Both the position numbers and the translations under genes were made by a program. Source: Albimonas donghaensis (GTDB lineage: Bacteria; Pseudomonadota; Alphaproteobacteria; Rhodobacterales; Rhodobacteraceae). From it: a stretch of DNA of 64,000 nt. The notes below the pieces were generated by a model. The model made no database searches, was not told the DNA's origin, and worked only from the letters and a program-made list of their open reading frames with translations. The stretch covers positions 434,001 to 498,000 of the forward strand of contig NZ_FNMZ01000003.1 in NCBI RefSeq assembly GCF_900106695.1. Direction: 5' to 3'. This document shows positions 8,993 to 17,465 of this stretch, piece after piece. Every line of letters starts with the position of its first letter. Position 1 is the stretch's first letter.

Positions 8993-10180
8993 ATGGCCAA
9001 AGGCTCCGGCGGCAGACGAATGGGCGGCGTGCGCGGCACGGCGCTTGAGCGCTATGCGCTGCTGGAATCGGTGGGCGACTACCATGACGGGATCCGCGGC
9101 CAGCCGCAGGAGGTCGTGGTCCGCTTCGGCGAACAGTCACTGACCCTGATGAGCTTCGACGACATGCCGGTGGCGCATTGGGCGCTGGCCAGCCTGCGCC
9201 GGATCTCGCAGGCCGCCGCCGACGCGCCGGGCGACCTGATGGTGCTGACCCCGGACCCCGACCGGCTCGAAGACGCGGACGAGCGGCTGGTGATCCGCGA
9301 CCCCCAGATGATCGAGGCGATCGAGGCGGTGTGCGAGGATCTCGACCGCCGTCCCTCGCCCGCCCGCGGGGCCTTGCGCATGACGCTCTGGGGCGGCGGC
9401 GCGCTGGCGGCGGCCGCCGCGGCGCTGTTCTGGCTGGCCCCGATGGCGGCCGAGCGGATGGCGCCCCTGATCCCGGCGGAGCAGGAGCGCGCGCTGGGCG
9501 AGGCCGCCCGCGACCAGGCCGTGCGCGTCATGTTCCCCAGGGGGGCCCGCCGCTGCGACGCGCCCGAGGGCGTGGCGGCGCTGAACGCGATGATCGCCCG
9601 GCTGTCCTCCGCGGCGAACCTGCATGTGCCGATCAACGCGGCGGTCTATCGCTCGGACCAGGTCAACGCCTTCGCGGCGCCGGGGGGCTACGTTCTGGTG
9701 CTCTCGGCGCTGCTGGAGCAGGCCTCGGGACCGGATGAGGTGGCGGCGGTGCTGGCCCATGAGCTCGGCCATGTGGCGCTGCGTCACCAGTTGCGCGACA
9801 TGCTGCGCGGGGCGGGCTCGACGGCGCTGATCGGGATGATGTTCGGCGACGTGGCGGGAGGCTCGGCGGCGACTCGGCTGGCCGGGGCGCTGGTCGACGC
9901 CGGCTATTCCCAGGAGGCCGAGCGCGAGGCCGATGTCTACGCGCAGGAGCTTCTGGCCCGGGCCGGCCTGCCCGCCTCGGCGCTGGCGGGGTTCTTCGAG
10001 CGGCTCTCCGCCGGGCCCGGCGCGCGGCCCGAGGGGCTGGCCCGGCATTTCGCCTCGCATCCCGACATGGATGAGCGCATCGCCGACGCCCGCGCCGCCG
10101 ACGTGACCGCGGGCGCGCCCTACCGGCCGGCGCTGGAAGACGCGCAATGGCTGGCCCTGCGCGAGATCTGCGAGGACTGA
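8993..10180 (+). CDS. M48 family membrane-anchored metalloprotease
   Basis: 395 aa. An N-terminal cytosolic domain of about 125 residues (residues 20-115, including VRFGEQSLTLMSF and DERLVIRDPQMIE) is followed by one membrane helix (WGGGALAAAAAALFWLAP, about 131-148) and a peptidase domain. The zinc motif HELGH is at residues 256-260 and the third ligand lies in QEAEREADVYAQEL near 313. M48 enzymes of this type act on membrane or periplasmic proteins. The N-terminal domain's beta-rich look suggests a regulatory role. ATG 8993 is chosen as the only start that begins the conserved region; a longer frame upstream is low-complexity. Probably transcribed with the DUF898 gene. Confidence 0.88.
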   Translation: MAKGSGGRRMGGVRGTALERYALLESVGDYHDGIRGQPQEVVVRFGEQSLTLMSFDDMPVAHWALASLRRISQAAADAPGDLMVLTPDPDRLEDADERLVIRDPQMIEAIEAVCEDLDRRPSPARGALRMTLWGGGALAAAAAALFWLAPMAAERMAPLIPAEQERALGEAARDQAVRVMFPRGARRCDAPEGVAALNAMIARLSSAANLHVPINAAVYRSDQVNAFAAPGGYVLVLSALLEQASGPDEVAAVLAHELGHVALRHQLRDMLRGAGSTALIGMMFGDVAGGSAATRLAGALVDAGYSQEAEREADVYAQELLARAGLPASALAGFFERLSAGPGARPEGLARHFASHPDMDERIADARAADVTAGAPYRPALEDAQWLALREICED

Positions 10181-10218
10181 CCCCCGATCCGCCCCGCGCC
10201 GGGCGCCGCGTCGAGGGC

Positions 10219-10245
10219 CCGCGGGCGGAGACGTTCCGCCCGCGG
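10219..10245. terminator. 11-bp perfect hairpin between convergent M48 and MBL genes
   Basis: CCGCGGGCGGA (10219-10229), loop GACGT, TCCGCCCGCGG (10235-10245). Perfect stem about 40 nt after the M48 stop, no T-run. It overlaps the first, degenerate unit of the 25-bp tandem repeat that follows. Confidence 0.5.
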
Positions 10246-10325
10246 CGCTCGGAGACCGGGCGCCCGGCGGCGCGGGGAGACTTGGCGCCCGGCGGCGCAG
10301 GGAGACCTGGCGCCCGGCCGCGGGC
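10227..10325. repeat. 25-bp tandem repeat, three full copies and one degenerate
   Basis: Units begin with GGAGAC at 10227 (24 nt, degenerate), 10251, 10276 and 10301. The three good copies share GGAGAC-NN-GGCGCCCGGC with an internal GGCGCC palindrome. The array fills most of the gap between two convergent genes, so it is non-coding. Copy number may vary between isolates. Confidence 0.75.
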
Positions 10326-10355
10326 GAAGGCGGGGCGGCATGCGCCGCGGGGCGT

Positions 10356-11300
10356 TCAGACCCTGCGGAACGCGGTGTCGGGGGTCAGGGCGCCGTCATG
10401 CGCGGCGCGTCCCTCCTCCACCAGCCCGATCAGCACGGAGAACACGTTGCGCGCCGCCGCGGGCAGCAGGCGGGGGTCGACCTCGGTGTAGATGGCGGCG
10501 GCGAGCTCCGCCGGGGTGGCCCCCGTCTCCGTCTTCAGGGCGTCGAGGATCTGGGCGACGCGCTGCTCCCGATGGGCGATGAGATGGGCGATCATCGCCT
10601 CGGGGTCCTGGATCGGGTGGCCATGGCCCGGATAGAACACGCGGTCCCCCCGCCCCTGCAGCTTCCGCAGGCTGGCCATGTAGGCGGCCATGTCCCCGTC
10701 CGGGGGCGAGACGATGGAGGTCGACCAGCCCATCACGTGATCGCCCGAGAGCACCGCGCCCGGGGCCATGCCGTCCGCCTCGATGGCGAAGGCCAGGTGG
10801 TTGGAAATGTGGCCCGGCGTGTGGATCGCGGTCATCGCCCAGCCCGGCCCCTCCAGCCGCTGGCCGTCGGCGAGCAGGTTGTCGGGCCTGAAGGTCCGGT
10901 CCCCGCCCTCGCCCCCGCCGAACTGCGCGCCCGAAGCGGCGAGATCGGTCATCCGCCGCGACATCCCCGCGCCATGCGGGCCGAAGCCGTAGGTCGGGGC
11001 GCCGGTGCGGGCCAGCAGGGGGGCCACGCCCGGGGAATGGTCGATATGGGTGTGGGTGAGGACGATGGCATGGACGTTCTCGCCGGGGGCGAGGGCGCCG
11101 AGCACGGCTTCGAGGTGGTCCTCGTCGACCGGGCCGGGGTCGATCACGGCGACCTGGCCCTCGCCGAGGATATAGGTCTGGGTGCCGGTGAAGGTCATCG
11201 GGCCGGGATTGGGGCAGGTGATCCGGCGCAGGCCGGGCTCCAGCCTGACCGCCTCGCCATGGGTCACGGCGGGGTCGCGGTTGAACGGGTCGGCGGCCAT
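10356..11300 (-). CDS. MBL-fold metallo-hydrolase (LACTB2/GloB-like)
   Basis: 314 aa with a metallo-beta-lactamase fold and a C-terminal winged-helix-like region. The dinuclear metal motif is THTHIDHSPG (His83, His85, Asp87, His88); further ligands appear in HTPGHISNHLAF, LSGDHVMGW and FYPGHGHPI. The arrangement, with a helix-rich tail (REQRVAQILDAL...) after the core, resembles LACTB2-type hydrolases, which include RNases and thioester hydrolases. Substrate is not predictable. No operon partner; divergent from the kinase gene with about 500 nt between. Confidence 0.88.
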   Translation of the reverse strand: MAADPFNRDPAVTHGEAVRLEPGLRRITCPNPGPMTFTGTQTYILGEGQVAVIDPGPVDEDHLEAVLGALAPGENVHAIVLTHTHIDHSPGVAPLLARTGAPTYGFGPHGAGMSRRMTDLAASGAQFGGGEGGDRTFRPDNLLADGQRLEGPGWAMTAIHTPGHISNHLAFAIEADGMAPGAVLSGDHVMGWSTSIVSPPDGDMAAYMASLRKLQGRGDRVFYPGHGHPIQDPEAMIAHLIAHREQRVAQILDALKTETGATPAELAAAIYTEVDPRLLPAAARNVFSVLIGLVEEGRAAHDGALTPDTAFRRV

Positions 11301-11807
11301 CGGGCATCTCCTCGCGGTTTCGTGGCCCGGATGCGCAGGGGAGCGCGCGCGGTGGGGGGCGCGGGTCGGGCGCCCAATGTGTCACGCGTCGGGGCGTGGG
11401 GAGGCAAGGGGTTTTCGGGCCGGCGCGCGGAAGACGGGGCTGCGACGGATCCGGCCGGCGCGGCGCGTCCGGCCTGCGGCCGTCCCGCCGGACGCGCGGG
11501 GTCCGGGCCGCGCCAGGGGGCGCCCGGCGCCGTGGCCGCGGCGCTGATCGCTGGCCGGCGACCAGGCCGAACCCGTTCCGCCGCAACGATTCAGCCCCGA
11601 CATGCGCCGCCCTGAACCGCTTCCCACGCGTCCCGCCAGCGCGGACCTCCGATGCCGCGCCCCCGTCTCCACCGGCGCCCCCCGCCGCCCGCGCCCCCGC
11701 CTCAACGCCGCGCGGGCGCCGACCTTCCCACCCGCGCGACCGCCGCCGCGCGGCTTCCGCCGCATTTCCCCCTTGGCGCCCGCCCCGCCAGGCCGCAGCC
11801 TGCGCCC
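11301..11807. other. Divergent intergenic region, no gene seen
   Basis: About 500 nt of extremely GC-rich DNA between the MBL-fold gene and the EnvZ-like kinase gene. Open frames cross it on both strands but look compositional (Arg/Pro/Ala-rich, no family blocks). I see no clear promoter, hairpin or repeat. Confidence 0.4.
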
Positions 11808-13139
11808 ATGGCCAAACCCTACAAGAAATACCTCCCCCGCTCGCTCTTCGGCCGCGCCCTGCTGATCCTGCTGGCTCCGATCATCCTCCTTCAGGGCGTC
11901 GTCGCCGGCCTGTTCATCCAGCGCCACTACGCCGGCGTCACCGAGCAGATGACCGGCGCCGTGGCGCTGGAGCTCAACTACGCCGTCGCCGCCGTCGACG
12001 AGGCCCCCGACATCGAGACCGCCCGCGCCGGGCTCGAACGCCTCGCCCGTCCGCTGGGCCTGACGCTGGCGCTCGACGCCGGCCGCGCCGTCTCGCCCGA
12101 GCGGATGCGGCGCTTCTACGACGTCTCCGGCAACGCGCTCGCCGACACGCTGCGGGCCAACATCCCCCGCCCCATGGCCATCGACCTGCTGCGCTACGAC
12201 CGCGACGTCGAGGTGAAGATCCAGACCGACAAGGGCGTGATGCGCGCCCTGATCCCGCGCAAGCGCACGATCGCGTCCAACCCGCATATCCTGCTGGTCT
12301 GGATGGTCGCCACCGCCATGCTGCTGGCCGTGGTCGCGGTGATCTTCCTGCGCAACCAGGTGCGCCCGATCCGCCAGCTCGCCACCGCGGCGGAGGAGTT
12401 CGGCCGCGGCCGCTCCGCCCCGTTCCGCCCCGCCGGGGCCGAGGAGATCCGCCGCGCCGGCGCCGCCTTTCTCGACATGCGCCGCCGGGTCGAGCGCGCG
12501 ATGGAGCAGCGCGCCAACATGCTCTACGGCGTTTCCCACGATCTGCGCACGCCGCTGACCCGGATGAAGCTGGCGCTGGCTTTCATGGAGGACCAGCCCG
12601 AGGCCGAGGAGCTCAAGCGCGACGTGGACGAGATGGAGCGGATGCTCGCCGCCTTTCTCGACTACGCCCGCGGCGGGGCCGGGGAGCAGTCGGGCGAGGC
12701 CGACCCCATGGCGCTGATGGAGGCCGCCGCCGAGGCCGCGCGGCGCGGGGGCGGCGAGGTCGAGATCCGGCTCGCCTCCGACAGCCTCCCCCCCGCGCCC
12801 GTGACCCTGCGCGAGGGCGCGGTGCGGCGGGCGCTGGGCAACCTGCTGGAGAACGCCTGCCGCTATGGCGACCACGCCGAGGCGACGCTGCGGATGGGGC
12901 GGCTTTACGTGGAATGGGCGGTGGAGGATGACGGGCCCGGCATCCCCGATGACCGTCGCGAGGCCGCGTTCCGCCCCTTCACCCGGCTGGATGCGGCCCG
13001 CAACCAGGACAAGGGCGGCGGGGTCGGGCTGGGGCTGGCCATCGCCCAGGACATCGCGCGGGCCCATGGCGGCGCCATCACGCTGGAGAGGTCCGAGCGC
13101 ATGGGAGGCCTGCGCGCGGTGCTGCGCCTGCCGCGATAG
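11808..13139 (+). CDS. EnvZ-like sensor histidine kinase, orphan
   Basis: 443 aa inner-membrane sensor kinase. TM1 is near residues 17-37 (ALLILLAPIILLQGVVAGLF), followed by a periplasmic domain of about 120 aa, TM2 (LLVWMVATAMLLAVVAVIFL), HAMP (VRPIRQLATAAEEFGRG), and HisKA with His244 in GVSHDLRTPLTRMK. The ATPase domain has the N box (LGNLLENACRYG), DDGPGIP and GVGLGLAIAQDI. This H-box is of the EnvZ type that partners OmpR-family regulators. No response regulator lies next to it. ATG 11808 (MAKPYKKYLPRSLFG) fits the EnvZ N terminus; the longer frame is Pro/Arg-rich and unlikely. A partner such as PetR, about 35 kb away, is possible but inferred. Confidence 0.9.
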   Translation: MAKPYKKYLPRSLFGRALLILLAPIILLQGVVAGLFIQRHYAGVTEQMTGAVALELNYAVAAVDEAPDIETARAGLERLARPLGLTLALDAGRAVSPERMRRFYDVSGNALADTLRANIPRPMAIDLLRYDRDVEVKIQTDKGVMRALIPRKRTIASNPHILLVWMVATAMLLAVVAVIFLRNQVRPIRQLATAAEEFGRGRSAPFRPAGAEEIRRAGAAFLDMRRRVERAMEQRANMLYGVSHDLRTPLTRMKLALAFMEDQPEAEELKRDVDEMERMLAAFLDYARGGAGEQSGEADPMALMEAAAEAARRGGGEVEIRLASDSLPPAPVTLREGAVRRALGNLLENACRYGDHAEATLRMGRLYVEWAVEDDGPGIPDDRREAAFRPFTRLDAARNQDKGGGVGLGLAIAQDIARAHGGAITLERSERMGGLRAVLRLPR

Positions 13140-13183
13140 GGCCGCGGGGCGCCTCCGGGATGAGCGCGGGGTGAAGAACTTCG

Positions 13184-13199
13184 TGACGTTACGATGACG
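13184..13199 (+). promoter_or_regulatory. Two TGACG direct repeats, one helical turn apart
   Basis: TGACG at 13184-13188 and 13195-13199 (11 nt centre to centre) in an A/T-richer patch about 120 nt before the SulP start. Such spacing suits a dimeric regulator binding one face of the helix. No promoter hexamers were recognised, so this is only a candidate site. Confidence 0.25.
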
Positions 13200-13317
13200 G
13201 TTTGATGAAGATTGACCCCGGCGCCCGCCGGCGGCGGCGCGGCGTGCGGTCCTTCACTTGTGCGCGCATTCCGCTGGCCCCTACGGTTTCCCCAACGCAC
13301 TCAATCCGGAAGACGTC

Positions 13318-15813
13318 ATGGAAGACGCGGCGCGTTCGCAAACAAACGATGCGGGGACGCGCCTCGCCCCGACCTCCGACGCCGCCGGTCCCGCCCTTGC
13401 CGGCGCGGATGCGCAGCGCCCCGCGGCCGGGGAAAGCGCGTCCGCAGACAGGGGTGTTCCGCAACCCGCGGCCCCGCGCGGAGGCCACGCTACCCCCGGC
13501 CCCGAACCCACCCGCGGCGCTCCCGGCGCGCCCGGCGGTCCGCTCCCGGTCGCCCGCCGCGCCGCGCGCGACGTGACCGCGGGCCTCGCGCTCGCCCTCG
13601 TCGCCATCGCCTATTCGCTGTCCTTCGGGGCGCTGGTCTTCTCCGGGCCCCTGGCGGCGCAGGCGCAGGCGGGGGTGATCGGGGCGGTGCTGTCGGCGGG
13701 GGTCGGCTGCCTCGCCTTCGCGCTGCTCTCCTCCTTTCCCCGCGCGGTGGGCGGGCCGGACACGCCGGTCGTGGCGGTGGTCGCGGCGCTGACCGCCGGA
13801 ATGGCGGGGGCCGGCGCCGCGGGGGGCGCGGCCGACCCGGAGCAGGCGCTCGCCAATGTGGCCGCGGCGCTGATCGCGGCCTGCCTGGTCACGGCGCTGA
13901 CGCTGGGGGCGGTCGGGGCATGGCGGCTGGCGGGATGGCTGCGCTTCGTGCCGTTCCCGGTGGTCACCGGCTTCCTGGCCGGGTCCGGCGGCTTCCTCGC
14001 GCTGGCCGGCCTGTCGCTCGCCGCGGGGAGCGACCGAGCGACCCTGGTCGCCGGCGCGCTGGACGGGCGCCTCCCGGCCCCGGCGCTGGCGGCGCTGGCC
14101 TTCGCGCTGGCCCTCGCCATCCTGCGCCGCGCCACGGGGGCCACCATGGCGGCCCCGCTCTGCGTCATCGCCGCGACGCTGGTCGTGGGCGTCGCCGCCG
14201 CGCGCGGCCTGCTCCCGGCCGAGACCCTGCGCGCCGGCGGCTGGCTGCCGCCCCTGCCGGGAGAGGCGGGGCTCGCCCTGCCGATCCTCGCGCTCGCGAC
14301 CCACGCGCCCGACGCCGGCGTCCTGCTCGCCGCCGCGCCCGAGATCCTGTCCGTCGCCCTCGTCGCCGCCATGGCCCTGATGCTCAACGCCGCGGGGCTG
14401 GAGGCGCATGCCGCCGCCCGGCTCGACCTGGACCGGGAATTCCTCGCCTCTTCCCTCGCCTCCGCCGGCGCCATGCTCGTCGCCGGGCTGCCCTCGAACC
14501 TGTCGCTCAACCGTTCCGCCCTGAACGTGGAGATGGGGGCGGGCGGGCGCGCCTCGGCGGCGCTGGCGGGGGCGGCGTGCATCGGCTTCGCGCTGGCCGG
14601 GCCGGCCTCCGCCGCCTGGGTGCCGATGCCGGTGCTGGGCGGCATGGCGCTTTACATGGGCGCGGGGATGCTGCGGCGCTGGCTGGGGCGGTCGGCGGGC
14701 CGGATGACCGGGTTCGAATACGCCCTCGCGCTGGCCATCTTCGCGCTGATCCTGCGCTACGGCTACCTGGAGGGGGTGGCCATGGGCGTGGTCATCTCCT
14801 GCATCAGCTTCGCCCTGGCCTGCGCCCGCGCCCCCGCCGTGCGCCAGCGCCTGACCCGCGCCGACTACGCCAGCTTCGTCGACCGCTCCGCCGGGGACGA
14901 AGCCGCCCTGCGCGCCGCCGGCGGGCGCATCCGCATCTTCCGCCTGCAGGGCTTCCTGTTCTTCGGCGTCGCCGCCCGCATCGCCGAGGAGGCCCGCGCC
15001 GCCGCCGAGGCCGAGGCGCTCGCCGCCCCCGGCGCCGCCTCTCCCGGTCATTCGGTGGTGCTGGATTTCCACGCCGTCACCGGCGTCGATTCCACCGCCC
15101 GCGCCAGCCTGGAGCGGCTGCGCGACCAGCTGGCCGAAACCGGAACCGCGCTGGCGCTGACCGGACTGGACCCGTCGGGACGCCGGGCGCGGGCGCTGGG
15201 AGTCGGCGCGGGGCTCGACGGGTTGGGCGACGTCAGCATCTTCGCCACGCTCGAACAGGGGCTGGAGGCCTGCGAGGACCGGCTGCTCGCGGCGCTGGGC
15301 GGGGCTTCGGCGCCGCCGCCCGACATCGAAACCTGGCTGGAGGAGGAACTCGCCGGCGCCCCCGGGCTGGACATCCCCGCCCGCGAGCCCGGGCCCGGCG
15401 CCCGCCCCCTGCGGCCGGCCGAGGCCGCCGCCCGCATCGCCGCCGTCCTGCGCCGCCGCGATCTCGCCGCGGGGGAGGTGCTGTGCCGACAGGGAGAGCC
15501 GCCGGATTCGCTCTTTTTCATCGTCGGCGGTCGGGTCTCGATCTTTCTGGAGGCGCCGGGCGGACCGTCGATGCGCCTGCGCTCGGCGCTGGGCGGCACG
15601 GTGATCGGGGAGATCGGGTTCTTCACCGGCGCGGCGCGCTCGGCCTCGGTCATCGCCGACCGGGCGACGGAGGTGCGGGCCCTGGACGCCGCCGCCTTCG
15701 CCCGGCTGAAGGCCGGGGACCCCGCCGCGGCCATGGCGCTGGAGGAGCTGGTGATCCGCATCCTCGCCGACCGCCTGACCTTCGCCAACCGCGAGGTGGC
15801 CGCCCTGCAATAG
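13318..15813 (+). CDS. SulP anion transporter fused to STAS and cyclic-nucleotide-binding domains
   Basis: 831 aa. After a low-complexity N-terminal segment of about 80 aa come 10-12 hydrophobic helices of the SulP/SLC26 fold (residues about 85-510, with FVPFPVVTGFLAGSGG and GLPSNLSLNRSALN). Next are a STAS domain (VVLDFHAVTGVDSTARASL) and a C-terminal CAP-type nucleotide-binding domain (AGEVLCRQGEPPDSLFFIVGG, GEIGFFTGAARSASVIAD). SulP proteins move sulfate, bicarbonate or dicarboxylates; substrate is not clear. The fused cNMP domain suggests gating by cAMP or cGMP. The phosphate-cassette Arg and preceding Glu are in GEIGFFTGAARSAS, so ligand binding is plausible. ATG 13318 has GGAAG just upstream. 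Confidence 0.88.
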   Translation: MEDAARSQTNDAGTRLAPTSDAAGPALAGADAQRPAAGESASADRGVPQPAAPRGGHATPGPEPTRGAPGAPGGPLPVARRAARDVTAGLALALVAIAYSLSFGALVFSGPLAAQAQAGVIGAVLSAGVGCLAFALLSSFPRAVGGPDTPVVAVVAALTAGMAGAGAAGGAADPEQALANVAAALIAACLVTALTLGAVGAWRLAGWLRFVPFPVVTGFLAGSGGFLALAGLSLAAGSDRATLVAGALDGRLPAPALAALAFALALAILRRATGATMAAPLCVIAATLVVGVAAARGLLPAETLRAGGWLPPLPGEAGLALPILALATHAPDAGVLLAAAPEILSVALVAAMALMLNAAGLEAHAAARLDLDREFLASSLASAGAMLVAGLPSNLSLNRSALNVEMGAGGRASAALAGAACIGFALAGPASAAWVPMPVLGGMALYMGAGMLRRWLGRSAGRMTGFEYALALAIFALILRYGYLEGVAMGVVISCISFALACARAPAVRQRLTRADYASFVDRSAGDEAALRAAGGRIRIFRLQGFLFFGVAARIAEEARAAAEAEALAAPGAASPGHSVVLDFHAVTGVDSTARASLERLRDQLAETGTALALTGLDPSGRRARALGVGAGLDGLGDVSIFATLEQGLEACEDRLLAALGGASAPPPDIETWLEEELAGAPGLDIPAREPGPGARPLRPAEAAARIAAVLRRRDLAAGEVLCRQGEPPDSLFFIVGGRVSIFLEAPGGPSMRLRSALGGTVIGEIGFFTGAARSASVIADRATEVRALDAAAFARLKAGDPAAAMALEELVIRILADRLTFANREVAALQ

Positions 15814-15830
15814 CCCCCCGCGGCCACGCC

Positions 15831-15854
15831 AAAAGGACCCTCCCCGGCGGGTCC
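15831..15854 (-). terminator. Intrinsic terminator of the glutamine synthetase-like gene
   Basis: Read on the minus strand 4 nt after the stop: GGACCC stem, 8-nt loop, GGGTCC, then TTTT (AAAA at 15831-15834 on plus). One of the few hairpins in the window with a U-run. Confidence 0.7.
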
Positions 15855-15858
15855 GCGC

Positions 15859-17226
15859 CTACATCGCCTCAAGATAGCGGGCGAGCTCGGAGGGCGGGAC
15901 CTCGCGCTCCACCACGTCCAGCTCCCGCGCCGCGTTGTCGATCAGCAGGCCCACCAGAGGCTCCCCCAGCGTTTCGGCCAGGAAGGTCGAGCCCTGGGCC
16001 GCCTCCATCGCCTCGCGCAGGGTGGCGGGCAGGGGGCGGCGGTTCTCCAGCGCGTAGGCGTCGCCCTCGGTCGGGCGCGTGGGCTCGATCCGCTCGGCGA
16101 TGCCGCGCAGGCCGGAGGCGAGCTGCACCGCCATCAGCAGATAGGGATTGCAGTCGGCCGCGGCCTCCCGGCTCTCCATCCGCACGGTGGGGTCGTCCTC
16201 GGGGCCTTCGCCCTCGATCACCCGCAGGGCCACGGTGCGGTTGTCGATCCCCCAGCTCGCGGTGATCGGCGCGTAGGAATAGTTCATCCGCCGCCGATAG
16301 GCGTTGGGATGGGTGGAGCCGACGATGGAGCTTTCGCGCATCGCCGCCTGGATCCCGCCGAGGAACCAGCGTCCGGTCTCCGACAGCCCGCCCTGGTCGG
16401 CGAAGGCGTTGATCCCGTCGCGCCACAGCGAATGGTGGACGTGAAAGCCGTTGCCCGACCGGTCGTGGAAGGGCTTGGCCATGAAGCTCGCCACCAGCCC
16501 GTGGGGGCGCACGATCTGCTTGACCATGCCGCGCAGCAGCAGGGCGTGGTCCGCGGCCTCCAGCGCCGGGGCGTGGCGAAGGTTGACCTCCACCTGGCCG
16601 GCGGAGAATTCGGGGTTCGACTGCTCCACCGGCACGCCCATCTCGGCCAGGTGGCGGCGGATCGGGCCGAGCACCGGCTCCAGCTCCGCCGCCCGGCCGA
16701 GCCCGTAGCATTCGGGCCGATCCTCGCGCGGGCGCAGGGTCTTGTCGTCGAGCAGGTAGAATTCCAGCTCCCCGGCCGCGCGGGGCTCGAACCCCATGTC
16801 GCGGGCGCGGGCGACGGCGCGCAGCAGCGGCTGGCGCGGGTCGATGGGGATGGGCGAGCCGTCCTTCTCCCGCGCCTGGCCGAGGCAGAGCCACACGCCC
16901 TCCTCCCACGGCACCGGGCGCAGGGGGCCGCGGGGGACGATGGTCAGGTCGGGAAAACCGCCATCCGCCGAGGAATAGGCGTTCGGCACCAGCAGCGAGC
17001 CCACATCCATCGCGAAGAAGGTGTTGTCGAGCGCGATGCCCCGCCGGCGAACCGAGCGCCAGTGCTGCGCCGTGACCCGCTTGCCGCGCAGGATGCCGTT
17101 GAGGTCGCCGACGCCGACGACGACGGTATGGCAGCCCTCGGGCAGCGCCTCGGGCGGCAGCGCGTCGCTGGGATCGGGCGCGCCGTCCACCCCGTAACCC
17201 GTCCGCATCGCGCTGTCGGAAACCAT
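15859..17226 (-). CDS. Glutamine synthetase family protein (PuuA/GlnT-like gamma-glutamyl ligase)
   Basis: 455 aa. Glutamine synthetase fold: VVVGVGDLNGILRGKRV at the N terminus, catalytic-domain blocks AAGELEFYLLD, GQVEVNLRHAPAL, GNGFHVHHSLW, RRMNYSYAPITASWGIDNR and ESREAAADCNPYLLMAVQL. The N-terminal domain and GNGFHVH signature place it with the class of gamma-glutamylpolyamine or amine synthetases rather than GlnA, which has an adenylylated Tyr loop not seen here. Likely role: ATP-dependent gamma-glutamylation of an amine for catabolism. ATG 17226 (MVSDSAMRTG) with GGGGCGAGG upstream is preferred over a longer frame. No PuuB/C/D genes nearby, so the pathway is open. Confidence 0.82.
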   Translation of the reverse strand: MVSDSAMRTGYGVDGAPDPSDALPPEALPEGCHTVVVGVGDLNGILRGKRVTAQHWRSVRRRGIALDNTFFAMDVGSLLVPNAYSSADGGFPDLTIVPRGPLRPVPWEEGVWLCLGQAREKDGSPIPIDPRQPLLRAVARARDMGFEPRAAGELEFYLLDDKTLRPREDRPECYGLGRAAELEPVLGPIRRHLAEMGVPVEQSNPEFSAGQVEVNLRHAPALEAADHALLLRGMVKQIVRPHGLVASFMAKPFHDRSGNGFHVHHSLWRDGINAFADQGGLSETGRWFLGGIQAAMRESSIVGSTHPNAYRRRMNYSYAPITASWGIDNRTVALRVIEGEGPEDDPTVRMESREAAADCNPYLLMAVQLASGLRGIAERIEPTRPTEGDAYALENRRPLPATLREAMEAAQGSTFLAETLGEPLVGLLIDNAARELDVVEREVPPSELARYLEAM

Positions 17227-17465
17227 GCCTCGCCCCTGTTCTGTCCGGAGGATACCGGCCCCAGACCTATCCCGATGGCCGAGGCGGCGGCAAGACGGCG
17301 AAACGCGGGCGCGCCGGGCCGGGAAGCCGCCATGCGCCGCGTCCCGCGGGCGCCAGGCCGCGCCGTCCCGCCCGCGGCGCACGGAACCGGGGGGCGAGGG
17401 CGTCACCGGCCGCCCCTTCGGCGGTCATGCCGCCCGTCGCCTCAGGGGGCGGGCGGGCTCGTCCA

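Noticed and set aside
10227-10325. CRISPR array
   Set aside because: Repeats are contiguous (25-bp period) with no spacers.
13212-16265. A 1017-codon frame overlapping the SulP gene on the same strand
   Set aside because: Arg/Gly-rich shadow of the SulP frame; no domain signature.
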